NCBI RefSeq assembly: GCF_000473145.1 | Contig: NZ_KI421503.1 | Coordinates: 111,774 to 174,096 of the forward strand | Reading direction: 5' to 3' | Length of the DNA: 62,323 nucleotides | DNA from: Leisingera daeponensis DSM 23529 | GTDB taxonomy: Bacteria > Pseudomonadota > Alphaproteobacteria > Rhodobacterales > Rhodobacteraceae | Shown: in pieces, positions 43,447 through 52,651 of the stretch | Position numbering within the stretch: the first letter of the stretch is position 1 | How the letters are laid out: each line of letters starts with the position of its first letter | The notes under the pieces: model-generated | Told to the model about the DNA's origin: nothing | Databases searched by the model: none | The model's input: the letters and a program-made list of their open reading frames with translations, nothing else | Program-made: the position numbers and the translations under genes

Positions 43447-44798
43447 TCGGCTTCCTCCTCGAAATTGTAGAAGTTCTGCATCCAATCCTCGGCATAGCCA
43501 CGCTCAAGACCAGGCCAAAGGCGTGAGACGATGGCGTCATTCACTGCGTCAGCATTCTCGATGAACCTGTTGATGCCTTTTCGCTTGCCTGGCGTATCTG
43601 GGTCGTACTCGTAGACGGACTGATAAACGTCCGATGCGTTCGAAATAGCATCGGAGCGAAGATAGAACACCGGCAGCACCTCATCTGGGCAGTTTTCAAG
43701 CAGGTTGCCGACCTGTGTGAGATCTTGCTCATTTGTTCTCTGCACGATCGTGGGCAACAGCATATGCGCCGCACCGCCCATATCGATCCGATCCGTCGCG
43801 AAAATGTGGCGCAGCATGGTGAGGAGACCAGTCACAAAGGTGGACAAGGTCGCAATGTCGAACCCCTTCATCGTCTGCGGGATAATCAACGAAGTAGACG
43901 CCATCACATTGTTCAGCTGGAAAAGTGTCAGCGCAGGCTGATAGTCGATAATGATGCAGTCCAAGGTCTCGTTAAGGGCAATTTCAAGCTTCGCTTGGTC
44001 GACCCTACCGTTGCTCACAAGCTCATTCGGACGGGTGACCGGTGGATGCCCCTCTTTCCAACGATCTATGGAGTCTCTTAGGAACCTATAGAACCGCTTT
44101 TCCGGGGTGCCCGCTCGCAACAACCTCGCGATCTGAATTTCGCCTTCGGAGGTTTCGCCATGCGCAGGTACTAGCCGCACGCCCGGCCAGGAAGTTTTCT
44201 TGAAGAACCCGTCAAGCGTCTCCGCATCATAGTCAGTGTAAGGAATGGACTCGTCGGTCTGAAACAGCCCCGCGAAGTCAACCATCGTCGGAGTTTCGTC
44301 ATCTGGCAAAGTTGGCATTTCTTCGCCGCCGACAAAGTAGAGCGTGATCGTGCTCTGGGGGTCAGCGTCCATGACGCCGACTCGCATGCCGTAATGCAGA
44401 CTCAGGTACTGAGCGAAGTGCGCAGCACTAAGCGACTTCGCGGTTCCACCTTTCTGACTTGCAAATGAAATGACGGGCAAAGGATCGTCGGGTTTGCGCC
44501 AAGCAAGAAAATGCTCAGGCCGCTTTGCTGAGGCCGCCATCAAAGCCCGGATGTGCATCAGCTCCGTCAGGGTGAAAACACGCTCGCGACCTACATGTTT
44601 GCCGGCGGGAAAATCCTCATTGTCCTTAGCGAACTTAGTCAGATGCTGATGGCTAATGTTCAGGAAGCGAGCACATTGGCGCATCGACCAAGAGCGCTTG
44701 ATGCGCTCACGCATCGTCAACTCCTTGTTGACCGAGACCATGGTGCGGCCAAGGCCACGCTCGAGCTCTTGAAGGAACTGTTCTATACTGCCGCCCAT
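43443..44798 (-). CDS. repA: Partition ATPase RepA (ParA family), copy 1
   Basis: A 451-residue ParA-like ATPase. A helix-turn-helix near residues 35-60 (SWSMRQCARFLNISHQHLTKFAKD) precedes the deviant Walker A SQKGGTAKS near residue 118, VGVMDADPQ and CIIIDYQPALT. It separates plasmid copies together with RepB and represses the operon. First gene of repABC unit 1. It differs strongly from RepA copy 2, including the Walker A sequence. Confidence 0.9.
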   Translation of the reverse strand: MGGSIEQFLQELERGLGRTMVSVNKELTMRERIKRSWSMRQCARFLNISHQHLTKFAKDNEDFPAGKHVGRERVFTLTELMHIRALMAASAKRPEHFLAWRKPDDPLPVISFASQKGGTAKSLSAAHFAQYLSLHYGMRVGVMDADPQSTITLYFVGGEEMPTLPDDETPTMVDFAGLFQTDESIPYTDYDAETLDGFFKKTSWPGVRLVPAHGETSEGEIQIARLLRAGTPEKRFYRFLRDSIDRWKEGHPPVTRPNELVSNGRVDQAKLEIALNETLDCIIIDYQPALTLFQLNNVMASTSLIIPQTMKGFDIATLSTFVTGLLTMLRHIFATDRIDMGGAAHMLLPTIVQRTNEQDLTQVGNLLENCPDEVLPVFYLRSDAISNASDVYQSVYEYDPDTPGKRKGINRFIENADAVNDAIVSRLWPGLERGYAEDWMQNFYNFEEEAE

Positions 44799-44959
44799 TA
44801 CACCGCTCTCATTTCGACTCTCTCACGGAATCGCTCCGAGTTGTAAATAGCACGGTTTTTGAGGAAATGTACAGATATTGTACGCCTACAGGATTTCCGG
44901 CGCACAATATGGGCTACACCGATTGAAAATACGGATAGCAACCTGATCCTCTGAGGTGA

Positions 44960-44977
44960 TTTTGCACGCGTGCAAAA
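44960..44977. other. parS-like palindrome upstream of repA
   Basis: TTTTGCACGCGTGCAAAA, a perfect 18-bp palindrome 161 bases before repA copy 1. Its 16-bp core recurs inside repB at 42664. Confidence 0.7.
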
Positions 44978-45026
44978 ACCTCGCAGCCTGGTGAAGCCAG
45001 ACCGCCGGAGCGGTCTGGCTGTTGGC

Positions 45027-45365
45027 TTAGGCGGCGTCTTTCGGACCCCAGGGGATGACGGCCTGCAGGGACAGATCGTCCTGGTTAGCGGCCTTGCCGA
45101 GGTTGGCGTTGAAGCCGTGGTCGCGGATGGTCAGCGTGTAGTAGTCGGCGCCGGTCTCCTTGTTCTGCTTCTTCCAGATGCCGCCGCACTCGACAAGCTT
45201 GCCGCGCGGGGAGCGTCCGAGGACACGGTGCGTGGGGGCCATCGGGTTCGCGCTTGCGACGGGTTCGACCGTGATGTCGAGGTCGAAGGTCAGGGTCGAG
45301 ATGGAGCCGACGCCCTTGGCGGTTTCGATGTCGGCGCTGGTGAATTTGATGCAGTTCGTGGTCAT
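45027..45365 (-). CDS. DUF736 family protein
   Basis: A 112-residue protein with the DUF736-like series: DIETAKGVGSISTLTFDLDITVEP, A-HRVLGRSPRGKLVECGGIWKKQ-KETG-DYYTLTIRDHGFNANLG. ATG 45365 has a GGAGAAGAG site. DUF736 genes are common on alphaproteobacterial conjugative plasmids; the function is not known. It sits upstream of the repA copy 1 control region on the same strand. Confidence 0.8.
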   Translation of the reverse strand: MTTNCIKFTSADIETAKGVGSISTLTFDLDITVEPVASANPMAPTHRVLGRSPRGKLVECGGIWKKQNKETGADYYTLTIRDHGFNANLGKAANQDDLSLQAVIPWGPKDAA

Positions 45366-46265
45366 TGCTCTTCTCCTTGTTTGCGTTGCAATGATGGTCA
45401 CCTTGCAGCTGGCCAAGGCCCGGTCACACCGAAGGCGAAGCGTAGCGGAGAGGGGCAGGCGCCGGTCTATTTGCTCCGCGCGGAATGGCCCGCAGGGACA
45501 GGGGAAAAAGATCGGCGACAACCTTTGTGGACGGGTCGACAGCTGCGACCAGCATGTCATGCAACTCAGACACCAGGAGAAGTGCGGGGCCGCGAAGAAA
45601 GGAGGGTGAACAACCGAATGAGAGAAATGCCTGTGGTGGCGATATTTCTGTCCTCTCGCACCGAGCCGCATCCCGGCCAGTCAGAGCTTTGCTGACCCTG
45701 CCTCACGTGCCGCGACGGCTGGTTTCCGTGGCAACCCGATCTGTGTTGTCTGGAAGAGCTGCAGGGAGATCGTCGAAGCCTCGACACCGTTCCGCCCCCC
45801 CCGGATTTCGAACGGTCCCTCCACGGCACCCCGTAACGTGCGATCCGCGCAGCACGACCATCACCGGCCTGATGCCAGCTGCGGTCAAGGCAATCCGGCG
45901 GTCGTAGAACGCCGTTTGCGACCTATGATGACGGGGCGGCACGGCACGTCCGGCAAAGCAAGGAGCAACACCGGCCGAGACGCGAGATACGAGATCGATG
46001 TTGTCACGCGCCCGCCCAAGCGACCGTAACCGGAACGGCCGAGATGAAGCGTTGCCACGACCATGCGACGGCTGGCCGGGCTGGCTCCGGAGGAGACTGC
46101 ACCGCCAGCAGCACGTCGCAGCGAGAGGCGGCGTTTCAGCTCGGGGCGGGCGGCTGCGTGCAGCCGACCGAGTAGGGCGCGGTCCTGACCAAAGGGCAGG
46201 AGGGGCCAATGTTCCCCTTGAATGCTTCAACTTAAGAATCAAAAGTTACTTCAACGGCAGGGCCA
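45366..46265. other. 900-base gap without a convincing gene
   Basis: GC-rich sequence with several open frames on both strands, none with family-like protein sequence or good starts. A run of eight C at about 45796 is notable. It separates the replication functions from the defence genes and may contain decayed sequence. Confidence 0.4.
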
Positions 46266-46868
46266 TTGAGACAGGCGGAACACATTTTGATTGAGCTGAA
46301 AATCGAACTTGTTGGCATCAAACCACCCATCTGGCGCCGGATCCTCGTGCCGAATGACATCAGCTTGGACATCCTGCATTCCGTTCTCCAGGGCGCTATG
46401 CCTTGGCAAGACTATCATTTGCATGAATTCGAGATTGGCGAAGACAGGTTCGAGGCCCGCGACGAAAGTGACGACAGCTGGGACCCAAACGATGGCCGGA
46501 AGGACGAAAAGAGCTTTACTCTTGGCGAGCTGGTCAAGAAAGGCAATCAGTTCATATACACTTATGATTTCGGCGATGGCTGGCGGCACCTCGTCACTGT
46601 CGAGAAGGTTAGCAAACCAACCGGAAGACCAGATCTGGACTTTCCCGCCTGTGTTGCCGGAGCGCGAGCGTGCCCGCCAGAGGACTGTGGAGGGCCCTAC
46701 TCTTACGAAGAGTTTCTCGACGCGCTGACCGACAAACGCCACCCGGAATATCGTGATACAAAGCAATGGGCCGGCGCGTTCGAACCGGAAGTGTTCAGCG
46801 TGCAGCAAGCCAATGCTGCCGTCGGTGCGATGTTCGTTTGGGCGAAAGAGTGTCGCGGTCTAAAGTGA
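46266..46868 (+). CDS. Plasmid pRiA4b ORF-3 family protein
   Basis: A 200-residue protein matching the pRiA4b ORF-3 family: LIELKIELVGIKPPIWRRILVPNDISLDILHSVLQGAMPWQDYHLHEFEIG, F-YTYDFGDGWRHLVTVEK, PACVAGARACPPEDCGGPYSYEEFL. The role is unknown; members often sit on plasmids and beside defence genes. The start is TTG 46266 by conservation, with a weak ribosome site. Confidence 0.85.
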   Translation: MRQAEHILIELKIELVGIKPPIWRRILVPNDISLDILHSVLQGAMPWQDYHLHEFEIGEDRFEARDESDDSWDPNDGRKDEKSFTLGELVKKGNQFIYTYDFGDGWRHLVTVEKVSKPTGRPDLDFPACVAGARACPPEDCGGPYSYEEFLDALTDKRHPEYRDTKQWAGAFEPEVFSVQQANAAVGAMFVWAKECRGLK

Positions 46869-46946
46869 CTCCTGACGCTGGCTTGGCGCGCGATCCATAT
46901 GGCGAACCTCGCAACCATTTTGAAGAACTGAGATCGAGGTACCGAC

Positions 46947-48206
46947 GTGACCACAAGCTCGACCATCATGCAGCCGTTGGTGAAAGCATGGGTGGATCAA
47001 TTCGAAGAAGCGGACCGGGCGGATGCCGCGATCCTCGCGTCCCTCATCCGGCTTGTCCCTGGTGATGCTTTTCGCCGCGATTTGACGCGGGTCCTTGAAG
47101 ACCGCCTGAGGATCGGTCCCAACCCCGTGGCGCTTTACAACGAAACAGAGCGTAAGAAATGGAAAGGGCAACCCAACCGTTTGTTTCCCGAGACGTCCCG
47201 CGCGAGTAAAATTCAAAAAGGGAAGAAGACTGTGCGCGCATATGGCCGCGTCGGACCGCCGCTGGTGCCTCGTCAGCGACAGGTCGCCGAAGAAATAGGC
47301 AGTGAAGGGGTTGTCGCCAACGTCCTGACCCAGTTGCACAAGCGCCATCGAAGGTCGATCCTTCTCAACCCTGGGGCCGACATAATTCGCGAGAAGCGCG
47401 CGCGCCGGTTCGTTCTGGTAACGGACTTCATCGGAAGTGGAGATCGCGTCATCAACTATCTCAATGCCGCATGGAGGCTGCGGACAGTGCGCAGCTGGTG
47501 GTCGAGGCGCAGTCATTCCGGCCTTTGTTTCGAAGTGGTGGCCTACGCAGGGACAGAAGCTGGGGTCGAACGCGTAAAGGATCACGCCTCATCGCCCACC
47601 GTCAGCTTGGTGACACGATGCCCAACAATTCAAACGGTCTTTCCCCGAGGAAAAGTCAGGCGGATGGAAGAGCTGTGTCGTCGCTATGCGCCACCAGGGT
47701 CCAAACCCCTGGGCTATGGCGAAGTGGGGGCGCTTTTGGCGTTTGATCACGGCATGCCGAACAATGCACCTTCGATGTTCTGGAAGGATGCAAGAAGATG
47801 GTCGGCGCTGGTACCGGAGCGTGCATCCAGTACAGCTGGTTCCCCCTACCAAGAACCGCACACGCCAGAGAAAGAAAGAGCGCGTATTGAAGCGTCTGCC
47901 AAGGCGTCGGATACCGGGGCAATTCTGCGCCCGACGAGCTTGGAAACGATCATCCTGTCTGCACTGCGCCGATCTCCCCGTCATTCCGAAGCGATATCGG
48001 GTCGTCTCGGCATGAACATCGATGATGTGTGCGAAATCCTTGACCGCTTGAAAGGTTGGGGTTGGATAAACGCGTCGCATCAACTGACCGAACGAGGGCG
48101 GATGGTTGCGTCACGACTGATTCGCCAAGACCGCAAGAGCCCCCTTCCCCAAGGCGACGACACGATGTACTTTCCGAATGCGTTGAGAGCGCCACGCGAT
48201 GTCTAG
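46947..48206 (+). CDS. Retron effector: PRTase-like domain plus winged helix
   Basis: A 419-residue protein immediately before a retron-type reverse transcriptase. FVLVTDFIGSGDRVINYL (about residues 154-171) has the shape of a phosphoribosyltransferase PRPP loop; residues about 330-395 form a winged helix (TSLETIILSALRRSPRHSEAISGRLGMNIDDVCEILDRLKGWGWI). From memory, type III retrons carry PRTase-like and winged-helix parts, so this would be the toxin or regulator held in check by the RT-msDNA complex. GTG 46947 follows GAGGT. Enzyme activity is unproven. Confidence 0.75.
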   Translation: MTTSSTIMQPLVKAWVDQFEEADRADAAILASLIRLVPGDAFRRDLTRVLEDRLRIGPNPVALYNETERKKWKGQPNRLFPETSRASKIQKGKKTVRAYGRVGPPLVPRQRQVAEEIGSEGVVANVLTQLHKRHRRSILLNPGADIIREKRARRFVLVTDFIGSGDRVINYLNAAWRLRTVRSWWSRRSHSGLCFEVVAYAGTEAGVERVKDHASSPTVSLVTRCPTIQTVFPRGKVRRMEELCRRYAPPGSKPLGYGEVGALLAFDHGMPNNAPSMFWKDARRWSALVPERASSTAGSPYQEPHTPEKERARIEASAKASDTGAILRPTSLETIILSALRRSPRHSEAISGRLGMNIDDVCEILDRLKGWGWINASHQLTERGRMVASRLIRQDRKSPLPQGDDTMYFPNALRAPRDV

Positions 48207-48405
48207 TGGTTGCCGGGGTAACGACCGGCACCGTTGGTGTCACGTCCTGCCCGCAGGAGGTGATGCCTGGGCCGTCGATTGCGATGGGCTCACGGTCAAG
48301 CTTTCGCTTGATGCTCAACTTGATCGAACCGCACGACCTTGCGGTCGCCGCAGCGGTAGGCTGACTTGCGATCCGATCAAGCTCACCCTGAAGGGTGGAT
48401 AGTAG
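48207..48405 (+). ncRNA. Candidate retron msr-msd RNA
   Basis: The 199 bases between effector and reverse transcriptase contain no gene but many hairpins: GGCACC-GTT-GGTGTC near 48227, TCCTGC-CC-GCAGGA at 48245-48258, TCAAGC-TTTC-GCTTGA at 48296-48311, and a longer pair CTTGATCG (48319-48326) with CGATCAAG (48374-48381). Retron templates lie directly upstream of the RT gene. The exact a1/a2 stem and branching G could not be fixed. Confidence 0.6.
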
Positions 48406-49584
48406 ATGCGAACGTGGAACTCTCAACGCTACTTCGCCGAAGGCCTTGCGGCAGGAGTGGATGAATCCATCCTCAATAATGCAATCGCGACAGCTGAACA
48501 CACATTGCGGCAGCCAAGTCCCGGCCCGCCGATCCTCACCCTTGGCCATCTGGGGCATTTGGCGGGCGTCGATGTCGGTATTTTGAAAACATATGCCTCA
48601 AGGCAGGATGCGGACCCTTATCGGGAGTTCTCGATCCGCAAGCGCCCGATCCCGGGCCAACCTCCGCGCTATCGAACAATTGCCGTGCCTGAGCCGCCCT
48701 TGCTGAGAGTCCAGACTTGGATCGCGTCCGAAGTCCTGCGCCACGCACCCTGCCATTCGGCGAGCACGGCGTTTGCACCAGGGTCTCGGTTGGCCCAGGC
48801 CGCGGCGCGCCACTGCCGCGCAGTTTGGATGGTCAAGATTGATCTGCGGAACTTCTTCGAATCGCTGACTGAAATCGACGTGCATCGGGTGTTTTTGGAG
48901 CGGGGCTACCAGCCGCTGGTCGCGTTTGAGCTTGCGCGCTTGTGCACCCGTCTCCGCGACAAACATCGCAACGATACTGCTGTCTTGCCTCAGCGACGAA
49001 CGCCCAAGTTTCGGCACTCGTCCTTGACATCGCTTTATCCACGAGACCTGCTTGGCGTCTTGCCGCAAGGCGCACCAACCAGTCCAATGTTGGCCAATCT
49101 CGCAGTGCGCGACCTAGATGAAAGACTGACTGCTATCGCGAAGACCTTCGGCGTCCGATACTCGCGCTATGCAGACGATCTCACCTTTTCAACGACACGA
49201 AAGTCGTTTGGAAGATCCCGCGCACATGATCTGGTAGGGCGAGTCTATGAGACCCTGGCTGCTCGAGGACTGGCGCCGAACCAATCCAAGACGACGATTG
49301 TTTCTCCGGGAGCACGGAAAGTCGTGCTCGGCCTTTTGGTGGACGGAGACACGCCGAAGCTGACCCGCGATTTCCGCTCGCGGCTTCGAAAGCACCTGTA
49401 TCACATAAGCGCTCCCGATCAGGGGCCGGTTCAACATGCAGCGCGGCGCGGATTCGCCTCCGTTGAAGGCCTCCGCCAACATCTGTTGGGCCTGATCGCG
49501 TTCGCCGGTCAGATCGATCCGGTCTATGCGGCGAAATGTCGGGCGATTTTAGACTCGTCAGATTGGTCGCAGACAAGGAGGTGA
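48406..49584 (+). CDS. Retron reverse transcriptase
   Basis: A 392-residue reverse transcriptase. Visible motifs: STAFAPGSRLAQAAARHCRAVWMVKIDLRNFFES (retron X-region place of NAxxH, here AAARH, then the first catalytic Asp), GVLPQGAPTSPMLANLA, catalytic RYADDLTFS near residue 255, and KVVLGLLVDGD at the Y-region where VTG is usual. C-terminal thumb follows. It would convert part of the upstream RNA to msDNA. Starts 199 bases after its effector. Confidence 0.88.
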   Translation: MRTWNSQRYFAEGLAAGVDESILNNAIATAEHTLRQPSPGPPILTLGHLGHLAGVDVGILKTYASRQDADPYREFSIRKRPIPGQPPRYRTIAVPEPPLLRVQTWIASEVLRHAPCHSASTAFAPGSRLAQAAARHCRAVWMVKIDLRNFFESLTEIDVHRVFLERGYQPLVAFELARLCTRLRDKHRNDTAVLPQRRTPKFRHSSLTSLYPRDLLGVLPQGAPTSPMLANLAVRDLDERLTAIAKTFGVRYSRYADDLTFSTTRKSFGRSRAHDLVGRVYETLAARGLAPNQSKTTIVSPGARKVVLGLLVDGDTPKLTRDFRSRLRKHLYHISAPDQGPVQHAARRGFASVEGLRQHLLGLIAFAGQIDPVYAAKCRAILDSSDWSQTRR

Positions 49585-49793
49585 ATTTAATCTGTTCGAT
49601 GGGCGTCTTCTACCTACGGATTTTCATCAATTTGGAGAAGCTTCTGAGCTCAAATCACCACCGGAGAACCTAGAAGGTCTTTCCAGCCTGAGATCGCACT
49701 GATTTTGAACCGGTCCTGTGAATTAAGTGTCGGCCTTCTGCGTTGCTCCAGTATCTCTGAAATCCCAGTCACTTCATCAGACTGTTCGGGCCG
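49585..49793. other. Gap between convergent retron and AbiJ-like genes
   Basis: About 210 bases between the end of the RT gene and the end of the leftward AbiJ-like gene. No gene or clear terminator was seen. Confidence 0.35.
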
Positions 49794-50585
49794 CTATATC
49801 ACCGCGCGTTTGGCCAAATAGGTGCAGACCGCGCAGGCTACACTGACAACCAGCTCGGCCTCTGGCGTATCAACCTGCTGTCCTTCCAACCCGTGACGAG
49901 CGTTGTTGGACGCATAGCCCCACAGTTTCTCGGCTGCGGTATCAAGAGGTTTTGGAAGGTCCAATCGCTTTACAAGCTGGCCGAATGTTGCTTTGGAATC
50001 GCCGGCCAGATCCCGCGCGGTCGCTTCCATCGCTGCGCAGGCATGCTGGATTGCCCCGGTCACATCCGGCTCTGGCCGCCGAGAAATATCGCGCAGCGCT
50101 TCGTGGATCTCGCGTGCGGCGGCACTGCGCCCGGTATGTTCGAGGATTTCGACGGCCTCTTGTGTCGCGCCGGTAAATGCTTCGGAGCCGCGATAGACTA
50201 TCTGGCCGTCGTTCATATGCCAGCCGATGCCATTTTCGACAAAAAACTGGTTCAGCCGGCCATCGAACCTGCTTGCATTGTCGTTGAACCCTTGCGCGAG
50301 TGCCGTATGGAACGCTTCAGCAATGTCATAGACCTTGTACCAAGGACAGTCGGCAAGTAGCCCAACGACCTCTTCCCAGATGTTGGGGTGCTCCGACCAG
50401 TTGTTCCGGTCAGGCGGGACGAGCAACACCTGACAGATGATCCGGCGCATGGCGGACGGGCTCATGCCGATGTCCTGCCCAATCAGCGGGATCGCATAGC
50501 GCAGGTTTTCGGGCGCGTCCTCGTGAACGGTTATCTCCGCGGCTGCGCTGCGGTAGCCGTGCCGGTTCGAAAAACTCTCTGCCAT
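49794..50585 (-). CDS. AbiJ-NTD4-like abortive infection protein
   Basis: A 263-residue protein. The N-terminal half (ESFSNRHGYRSAAAEITVHEDAPENLRYAIPLIGQDIGMSPSAMRRIICQVL, NWSEHPNIWEEVVGLLADCPWYKVYDIAE) resembles AbiJ N-terminal domain type 4. The C-terminal half (DISRRPEPDVTGAIQHACAAMEATARDLAGD, KLWGYASNNARHGLEGQQ) is helical with an RH-containing HEPN-like look, which could be a ribonuclease site. It lies just downstream of hipA on the same strand (12-base gap). Defence role inferred from family and island. Confidence 0.75.
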   Translation of the reverse strand: MAESFSNRHGYRSAAAEITVHEDAPENLRYAIPLIGQDIGMSPSAMRRIICQVLLVPPDRNNWSEHPNIWEEVVGLLADCPWYKVYDIAEAFHTALAQGFNDNASRFDGRLNQFFVENGIGWHMNDGQIVYRGSEAFTGATQEAVEILEHTGRSAAAREIHEALRDISRRPEPDVTGAIQHACAAMEATARDLAGDSKATFGQLVKRLDLPKPLDTAAEKLWGYASNNARHGLEGQQVDTPEAELVVSVACAVCTYLAKRAVI

Positions 50586-50597
50586 TCTGCCAATCCC

Positions 50598-51815
50598 CTA
50601 CGCTATCGGCACTGTGTGCAAATGGGCTTCGATCGCCTTGATCGCATCCGCGGTCAGCGGCAGGTTTCCCTTTTCGGCCTGCCAGTGCTCATGGAAGCGC
50701 GCGACAGTCTCGCGTGCGGTTCCCAGAACCAGCTTCTCGGATAAACCGGCGTTTGCAGCCAGGTGCGACAGCTCGTCCTTCGAGAACCCGGAGAACTTCT
50801 TGGTGCGGCTAAAGGTGAGCGCCGCCTTGTCGTCGTCTATGTAGGCAATGGTCGAAACAAAATCGTAACACGGCGCGAGCGCTGCCTGCCTACGATCCGG
50901 ATAGATCAGCGACCAGTTCTTGAGGTGCATGTCGGCATTGCCGATCAGCACATTGAAAGTCAGCCGCCGGATAAACTCGGCGATGTCGGCCTCTCCGCAT
51001 TCAGCGGCCAGTACCTGTGCGATGTTGCGCTGGCTTGCCTTCTCGTACTTGTCCTTGGGATAAACGCGAAAGACCTGCGCGAAGTCTTCAATGTGAACAG
51101 CGCTGCCATCACTTAGACGGTCAAATCTTTCGACCGCCAGCGCCTGACCGCTGACCTTATCCATGCCCTCGGGCAGGTTGCCGATGTCGGCAACATCGAT
51201 CAGCCTTATCGGCGGAACATCCATGCCGCAGAGACGCGCGAGCGTCATCATCGAGAATTCATTCTCGGGGACAGCATCGAAGCCTTGCGCTGGCAACTTG
51301 ACGATCCAGGAGCCGCCGACCCCCTTGGCCGGAATCGCAAGACCGCCTTGTTTGTCTCCCAAAGCCGAGAACTTCAACTGAACGCCTGCCAGCGAGAACC
51401 TCAGCGCCTGATCTCGATGATCATCGTGATGATCTTCACCATCATCAGCGTCGGGGGGCCACGCCTCACCATCGGCGGGCCGAACAGTGACCGCACCGGG
51501 AAGGTCCTCGCCGAGAACCCAGAGCAGGAAAAATTCACGGACGGGCTTCACGCCCGCGCGCTCGGCGAGATAGTCTCGCATGTGACCTTCGGGCAGAAGA
51601 TTGGAGAAGAAGGGCAGCAGGTGCATGTTCTGCGTACCGAAATCAGTGGTCAGTTCCCCAAGCTCATTCTTGAAACCGAGGCTCAGAACCGGCCTGCCCG
51701 CATCGGCGACATAGCCTTCAGAGAAAGCAAAGAGCGAGGTATCACCGCTGACCCGCGTCAACGTACCTATCGGCTCTCCGTAGAGCAGGACTTCAAGGAC
51801 ACTGACATCAGCCAT
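50598..51815 (-). CDS. hipA: HipA-family Ser/Thr kinase toxin
   Basis: A 405-residue HipA protein from ATG 51815. N-terminal HipA domain (LSLGFKNELGELTTDFGTQNMHLLPFFSNLLPEGHMRDYLA), couple-HipA and catalytic parts with SLAGVQLKFSA, SWIVKLPA, AVERFDR, the catalytic loop NADMHLKNWSLIY and metal Asp in PCYDFVST. HipA phosphorylates aminoacyl-tRNA synthetases or other targets and halts growth. An acidic, His-rich insert (DDGEDHHDDHRD) is unusual. Its start overlaps the hipB end by eight bases. Confidence 0.9.
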   Translation of the reverse strand: MADVSVLEVLLYGEPIGTLTRVSGDTSLFAFSEGYVADAGRPVLSLGFKNELGELTTDFGTQNMHLLPFFSNLLPEGHMRDYLAERAGVKPVREFFLLWVLGEDLPGAVTVRPADGEAWPPDADDGEDHHDDHRDQALRFSLAGVQLKFSALGDKQGGLAIPAKGVGGSWIVKLPAQGFDAVPENEFSMMTLARLCGMDVPPIRLIDVADIGNLPEGMDKVSGQALAVERFDRLSDGSAVHIEDFAQVFRVYPKDKYEKASQRNIAQVLAAECGEADIAEFIRRLTFNVLIGNADMHLKNWSLIYPDRRQAALAPCYDFVSTIAYIDDDKAALTFSRTKKFSGFSKDELSHLAANAGLSEKLVLGTARETVARFHEHWQAEKGNLPLTADAIKAIEAHLHTVPIA

Positions 51816-52407
51816 GATCGTCACCATCCAGACGATAGGCCGGACGCGGTAAGGATGGTGCAGATACACCCGCCCCATGGGCGAGTGCGTTGCGCAGCAT
51901 GCGCAACTGGCTCTGCGCCTGCTCGACCGCTTCCAGATTGCGCGGATCGCTCAGGAACTCCTGCATGGCAGCAGACGCTTCTTGCAACTGAACAACATCA
52001 TCGGCTGAAAGCTTGAAGTGCATCAATTCGCGCGCCCGGCGCTGCAACTCCTGAACGACAATCTCAGAGAGCGTTTCACTGGGAAGCGCTGCTATCTGGT
52101 CATCAAGGCGCTGCAATAGGTTCGTCGCCTTACGCGCGCTCTGAACGTCACGGTGACCATCATCATCACCGCGAATGATCGCCCGAACGGCAGGCAGCTT
52201 CTTGCGCGGGACCAGAGTCAATTCCAGATCAAGTACACGTGCAAGCTCGACCAGGCTGGACAGACGCAGATCGACCGCCCCGTTCTCGATCTTGGAGATG
52301 TGGCTCTGTGGAACCCCAGCCTTCGCACTGAGCGCGCGCTGAGAGATCCCTTTGCGTTCCCGCGCGGCTTTGAGCGACTCTGCGATGTGCTCTATTGCGT
52401 AACTCAT
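51808..52407 (-). CDS. hipB: HipB-like antitoxin, extended
   Basis: A 199-residue Xre-type repressor. The helix-turn-helix is clear (ISQRALSAKAGVPQSHISKIENGAVDLRLSSLVELARVLDLELTLVPR, residues about 20-68). HipB is normally about 75-110 residues; here more than 100 residues of helical sequence are added, with QRLDDQIAALPSETLSEIVVQELQRRARELM. It would neutralise HipA and repress the operon through upstream palindromes. Confidence 0.85.
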   Translation of the reverse strand: MSYAIEHIAESLKAARERKGISQRALSAKAGVPQSHISKIENGAVDLRLSSLVELARVLDLELTLVPRKKLPAVRAIIRGDDDGHRDVQSARKATNLLQRLDDQIAALPSETLSEIVVQELQRRARELMHFKLSADDVVQLQEASAAMQEFLSDPRNLEAVEQAQSQLRMLRNALAHGAGVSAPSLPRPAYRLDGDDHG

Positions 52408-52479
52408 GATCTATCTTGCTGCTTCGTTTGCCATCTATGATATTCATAAACATATCACTCACTGAAGCAGACTTCAAGA

Positions 52480-52501
52480 TTGATGTAGAATTCTACATCA
52501 A
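52480..52501. promoter_or_regulatory. Perfect 22-bp palindrome upstream of hipB
   Basis: Arms TTGATGTAGAA and TTCTACATCAA meet without spacer, 72 bases upstream of hipB. It is probably an operator for the HipB-type repressor. Confidence 0.65.
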
Positions 52502-52618
52502 GGCATGCGCGTGATGTTCTTTTATGTATCAAACGCCAGAGAAGTCACTTGCCGAAAAAAGATCCGCTGGAAACTTGGGAGCTTCGAGGATCGACGATCA
52601 GATGCTCTTAACAGCAGC

Positions 52619-52643
52619 CACGGAGCCGACGGCGTGCTCCGTG
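52619..52643 (-). terminator. Hairpin after the Argonaute gene
   Basis: A 7-bp stem CACGGAG / CTCCGTG with an 11-base loop lies just downstream of the short pAgo gene. It has no T run, so termination is uncertain. Confidence 0.3.
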
Positions 52644-52651
52644 TGCAGCTT

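Noticed and set aside
45703..46242. Minus-strand frame of 179 codons in the gap after DUF736
   Set aside because: Arg/Pro-rich and without recognisable motifs, likely chance in GC-rich DNA.
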